Positions 39,080-40,579 of a stretch of DNA of 40,579 nt are shown piece by piece. The position numbers and the translations under genes were made by a program. The notes below the pieces were generated by a model. It was not told the origin of the DNA, did not search any database, and saw nothing but the letters and a program-made list of their open reading frames with translations. The stretch comes from JANNHK01 sp034408875. Its GTDB lineage: Bacteria; Actinomycetota; Acidimicrobiia; IMCC26256; PALSA-610. The stretch spans positions 1-40,579 of the forward strand of contig JAWXCJ010000386.1 in assembly GCA_034408875.1 (NCBI GenBank). Reading direction: 5' to 3'. The stretch's first letter is position 1, and each line of letters begins with the position of its first letter.

Positions 39080-40414
39080 CTACTCGGAATCGGCGAACTC
39101 GGTCACGTCCACGAAACCGTTGGGCGCAGCGGCCGGCGTGCCCTCGGGGCCGATCTCGAACAGGTACTGCTGGGGCGCGCACAGTGCGATGAGGTCGGAC
39201 ATCTGCTTCCCGTCGCACGTGTACGGGTGGCCCCAGAAGCTCGGTTGGTCGCGGGTCGCGCGCATGTACTCGAGGATCGCCGCCGACGTTATCGCGTCGG
39301 AGCCTTCGTCCTGTGCGACTTCGGTCAGTGCCGCCCACAGGTTCATCGCCCCCCGGAACGAGACCGTGCCGGCTCCGCCCGCGGGCTCCGTTGCGTACCG
39401 CTCGGTCGCGGCCGCGAAGATCTCGGCCTCGCGGTTCTCGTCGAACGGGCCCTCCGAGTTGAAGATCACGCCCTCGGCCGCGGCGCCGGCCTGGTCGAGG
39501 ATCTCGGGCGCGGCGCACGCGCCCACGAGCAGCAACGTCGCTTCGATCTCGAGGTCGCGGCGGGTCTCCATGAGCGGCACGCACGCGGTGTCGGCCGCGC
39601 CGACGATGATGGCGTCGGCGTCGAAGTCGGCGGCTTTGGTCAACACGGGCAGGAAGTCGGTTCCGAGGATCGGGAACGGGATCAGTTCGACCTCGGCGCC
39701 GAGTTCGGTCGCGACGTCGGCGCCCCAGGTGGTCGCGGAATGTTCGAACGACTCGAACTCGCCGTACGCGACCGCGATGCGTTCGGCGCCCAACTCGCGT
39801 ATCGCGTACGCGGCGAACGCGCTGAACGCCCCCGGGGTGCCGCCGCTGAAGTAGAACGCAATCGGGCTGCGCATGTCGGCGAGGTTGACCGGGATCCCTC
39901 CGACCACGGGGATCTCGTTCTGTTCGAGAACGGGGATCGACCCGGTGCTGCCGACGTCGAGCCCGCCCAGGAACGCGATCACGCCCTGGTTGACGAGATC
40001 CTGCGCGCACGCCTGCGACGTTTCCGGCGCGAAGTCGGCGGCGCAGGTGAGCAGTTCGAGTGGCCGACCGTCGACGCCGCCCAGCTCCGCGTTGATGAAC
40101 GCGACGGTTGCCTCGGCCGCGGCCCGCACTTCGGGGAACGATCCCGCGGGGCTGTTCTCCTGGTTGATGATGCCGATGCGAATCGGTTCGGCGTCCTCGT
40201 CGGCGGCGACCGGCGTGGCCGGGACGGTCCCCATGAACCATTCCTCGCCCGCGAACTGCGCAACCACCGAGTCGGCCGACGCGGCCGTCGTGGTGTCGGT
40301 CGCGGCGTCCGTTCCCGCGCTTGTCGTGTCGTCGTCGCCCGAGCCTTCGGAGCACGCCGCGCCCACGAGGGCGAGCAGCAGCAGCGCCGCCGCCACGCGT
40401 GTCGAGTGGATCAC
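39080..40414 (-). CDS. branched-chain amino acid type ABC substrate-binding lipoprotein
   Basis: This 444-residue protein starts at GTG 40414, with GGAGG upstream. The lipoprotein signal ends in VGAAC (Cys21) and is followed by a low-complexity Thr/Ala/Asp linker. The periplasmic-binding-protein type I fold is seen in IRIGIINQENSPAGSFPEVR, ELLTCAADFAPETSQACAQD, VIAFLGGLDVGSTGSIPVLE, ERIAVAYGEFESFEHSATTW and VPLMETRRDLEIEATLLLVG. It captures the ligand outside the membrane for the LivHM permease. Several cysteines may form disulfides. The ligand is unknown; its start overlaps a possible 39-residue ORF. Confidence 0.9.
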   Translation of the reverse strand: MIHSTRVAAALLLLALVGAACSEGSGDDDTTSAGTDAATDTTTAASADSVVAQFAGEEWFMGTVPATPVAADEDAEPIRIGIINQENSPAGSFPEVRAAAEATVAFINAELGGVDGRPLELLTCAADFAPETSQACAQDLVNQGVIAFLGGLDVGSTGSIPVLEQNEIPVVGGIPVNLADMRSPIAFYFSGGTPGAFSAFAAYAIRELGAERIAVAYGEFESFEHSATTWGADVATELGAEVELIPFPILGTDFLPVLTKAADFDADAIIVGAADTACVPLMETRRDLEIEATLLLVGACAAPEILDQAGAAAEGVIFNSEGPFDENREAEIFAAATERYATEPAGGAGTVSFRGAMNLWAALTEVAQDEGSDAITSAAILEYMRATRDQPSFWGHPYTCDGKQMSDLIALCAPQQYLFEIGPEGTPAAAPNGFVDVTEFADSE

Positions 40415-40530
40415 AATTCCTCCAGTTCACGTGCGACCGCTTCGACCGCGTGGACCTGCTCGTCGTCGAGGCCGCCGAGGCGACCGTTCCCCCCGGAGAG
40501 TTGTGTCCGCTGAACCCAATTCAGTGACAC
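40411..40530 (-). CDS. possible 39-residue leader ORF upstream of the substrate-binding protein
   Basis: A GTG at 40530 opens a 39-residue frame (begins VSLNWVQRTQLSGG, ends VARELEEL) whose TGA overlaps the substrate-binding-protein GTG (GTGA at 40411-40414). Third positions are mainly G or C and the C-terminal half is an amphipathic helix, which argues for real translation. The GGAGG for the next gene lies inside this ORF. The frame may extend further upstream. I recognise no family. The remaining bases to the window end show nothing else. Confidence 0.4.
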   Translation of the reverse strand: MSLNWVQRTQLSGGNGRLGGLDDEQVHAVEAVARELEEL

Positions 40531-40579
40531 GACTGTATCCCGCCGGCGGCCGGTTTGCCCGCCCAGCCCAGCAGCAGGA

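Noticed and set aside
37124..40513. 1129-residue open frame on the plus strand over the Liv operon
   Set aside because: It is the antisense shadow of the Liv genes in GC-rich DNA; its translation is a low-complexity Arg/Asp/Glu/Ala mix without any domain, while the minus strand has clear families.
1..40579. tRNA, rRNA or riboswitch genes
   Set aside because: No cloverleaf, rRNA-like stretch or known riboswitch core was recognised in any intergenic gap.

Overview
The window is high-GC DNA with G or C at most third codon positions, frequent GTG starts, tight ATGA/GTGA gene overlaps and an F420-type luciferase-fold oxidoreductase. This points to an actinobacterium. The lipid and steroid type catabolic genes, with a KstR-like operator, would suit an Acidimicrobiia-like or mycolate-related lineage, but no rRNA or other marker is present, so the taxonomy is inference.

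Region 1 (1-3637) is acyl-CoA and membrane metabolism: a crotonase cut by the window edge, a 2,4-dienoyl-CoA-reductase-like SDR, a second SDR, then on the minus strand an AqpZ-type aquaporin and a delta3,delta2-enoyl-CoA isomerase. Reductase plus isomerase is the auxiliary equipment for beta-oxidation of unsaturated chains. Region 2 (3740-9143) looks degraded or poorly assembled: a MalT/LAL-type LuxR regulator lacking its ATPase domain and split by a frameshift, a nonapeptide-repeat protein coupled to an RDD membrane protein, small membrane ORFs with apparent frame breaks, a ZIP metal transporter and the remnant of an MFS drug exporter.

Region 3 (9180-15936) holds a CYP125-like cytochrome P450, an SDR, a heterodimeric ABC exporter with complementary degenerate ATPase sites, and an LLM-class oxidoreductase. 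Region 4 (15988-21025) is a divergent two-component locus: a receiver-only protein and a NarL-type regulator face two related histidine kinases, the second with a degenerate catalytic core. A small acidic lipoprotein follows.

Region 5 (21629-30128) is a lipid/steroid type catabolic cluster. Two DUF35 proteins, two thiolase-fold (SCP-x/Ltp-like) proteins without the usual nucleophilic cysteine and an acyl-CoA dehydrogenase lie on the minus strand. A FadD17/19-like acyl-CoA synthetase, a nitronate-monooxygenase-family protein and a Gfo/Idh oxidoreductase lie on the plus strand. The 66-bp divergent promoter between the two arms carries an exact match to the published KstR half-site pattern TnnAACnnGTTnnA.

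Region 6 (30245-35662) is a cell-envelope cluster: beta-propeller-like lipoprotein, ECF sigma factor, very large zinc anti-sigma factor, M15-type peptidase lipoprotein and a TetR regulator. Region 7 (35659-40530) is a minus-strand branched-chain-amino-acid-type (Liv) ABC uptake operon with a fused LivH-LivM permease and a possible 39-residue leader ORF.

Gene ends carry a striking set of long palindromes. One 51-bp element occurs twice (22932 and 30153) and a second palindrome also occurs twice, once intact (15938) and once decayed across a stop codon (20991). Short tandem repeats overlap two other stop codons. No tRNA, rRNA, CRISPR array, insertion sequence or integrase was seen.
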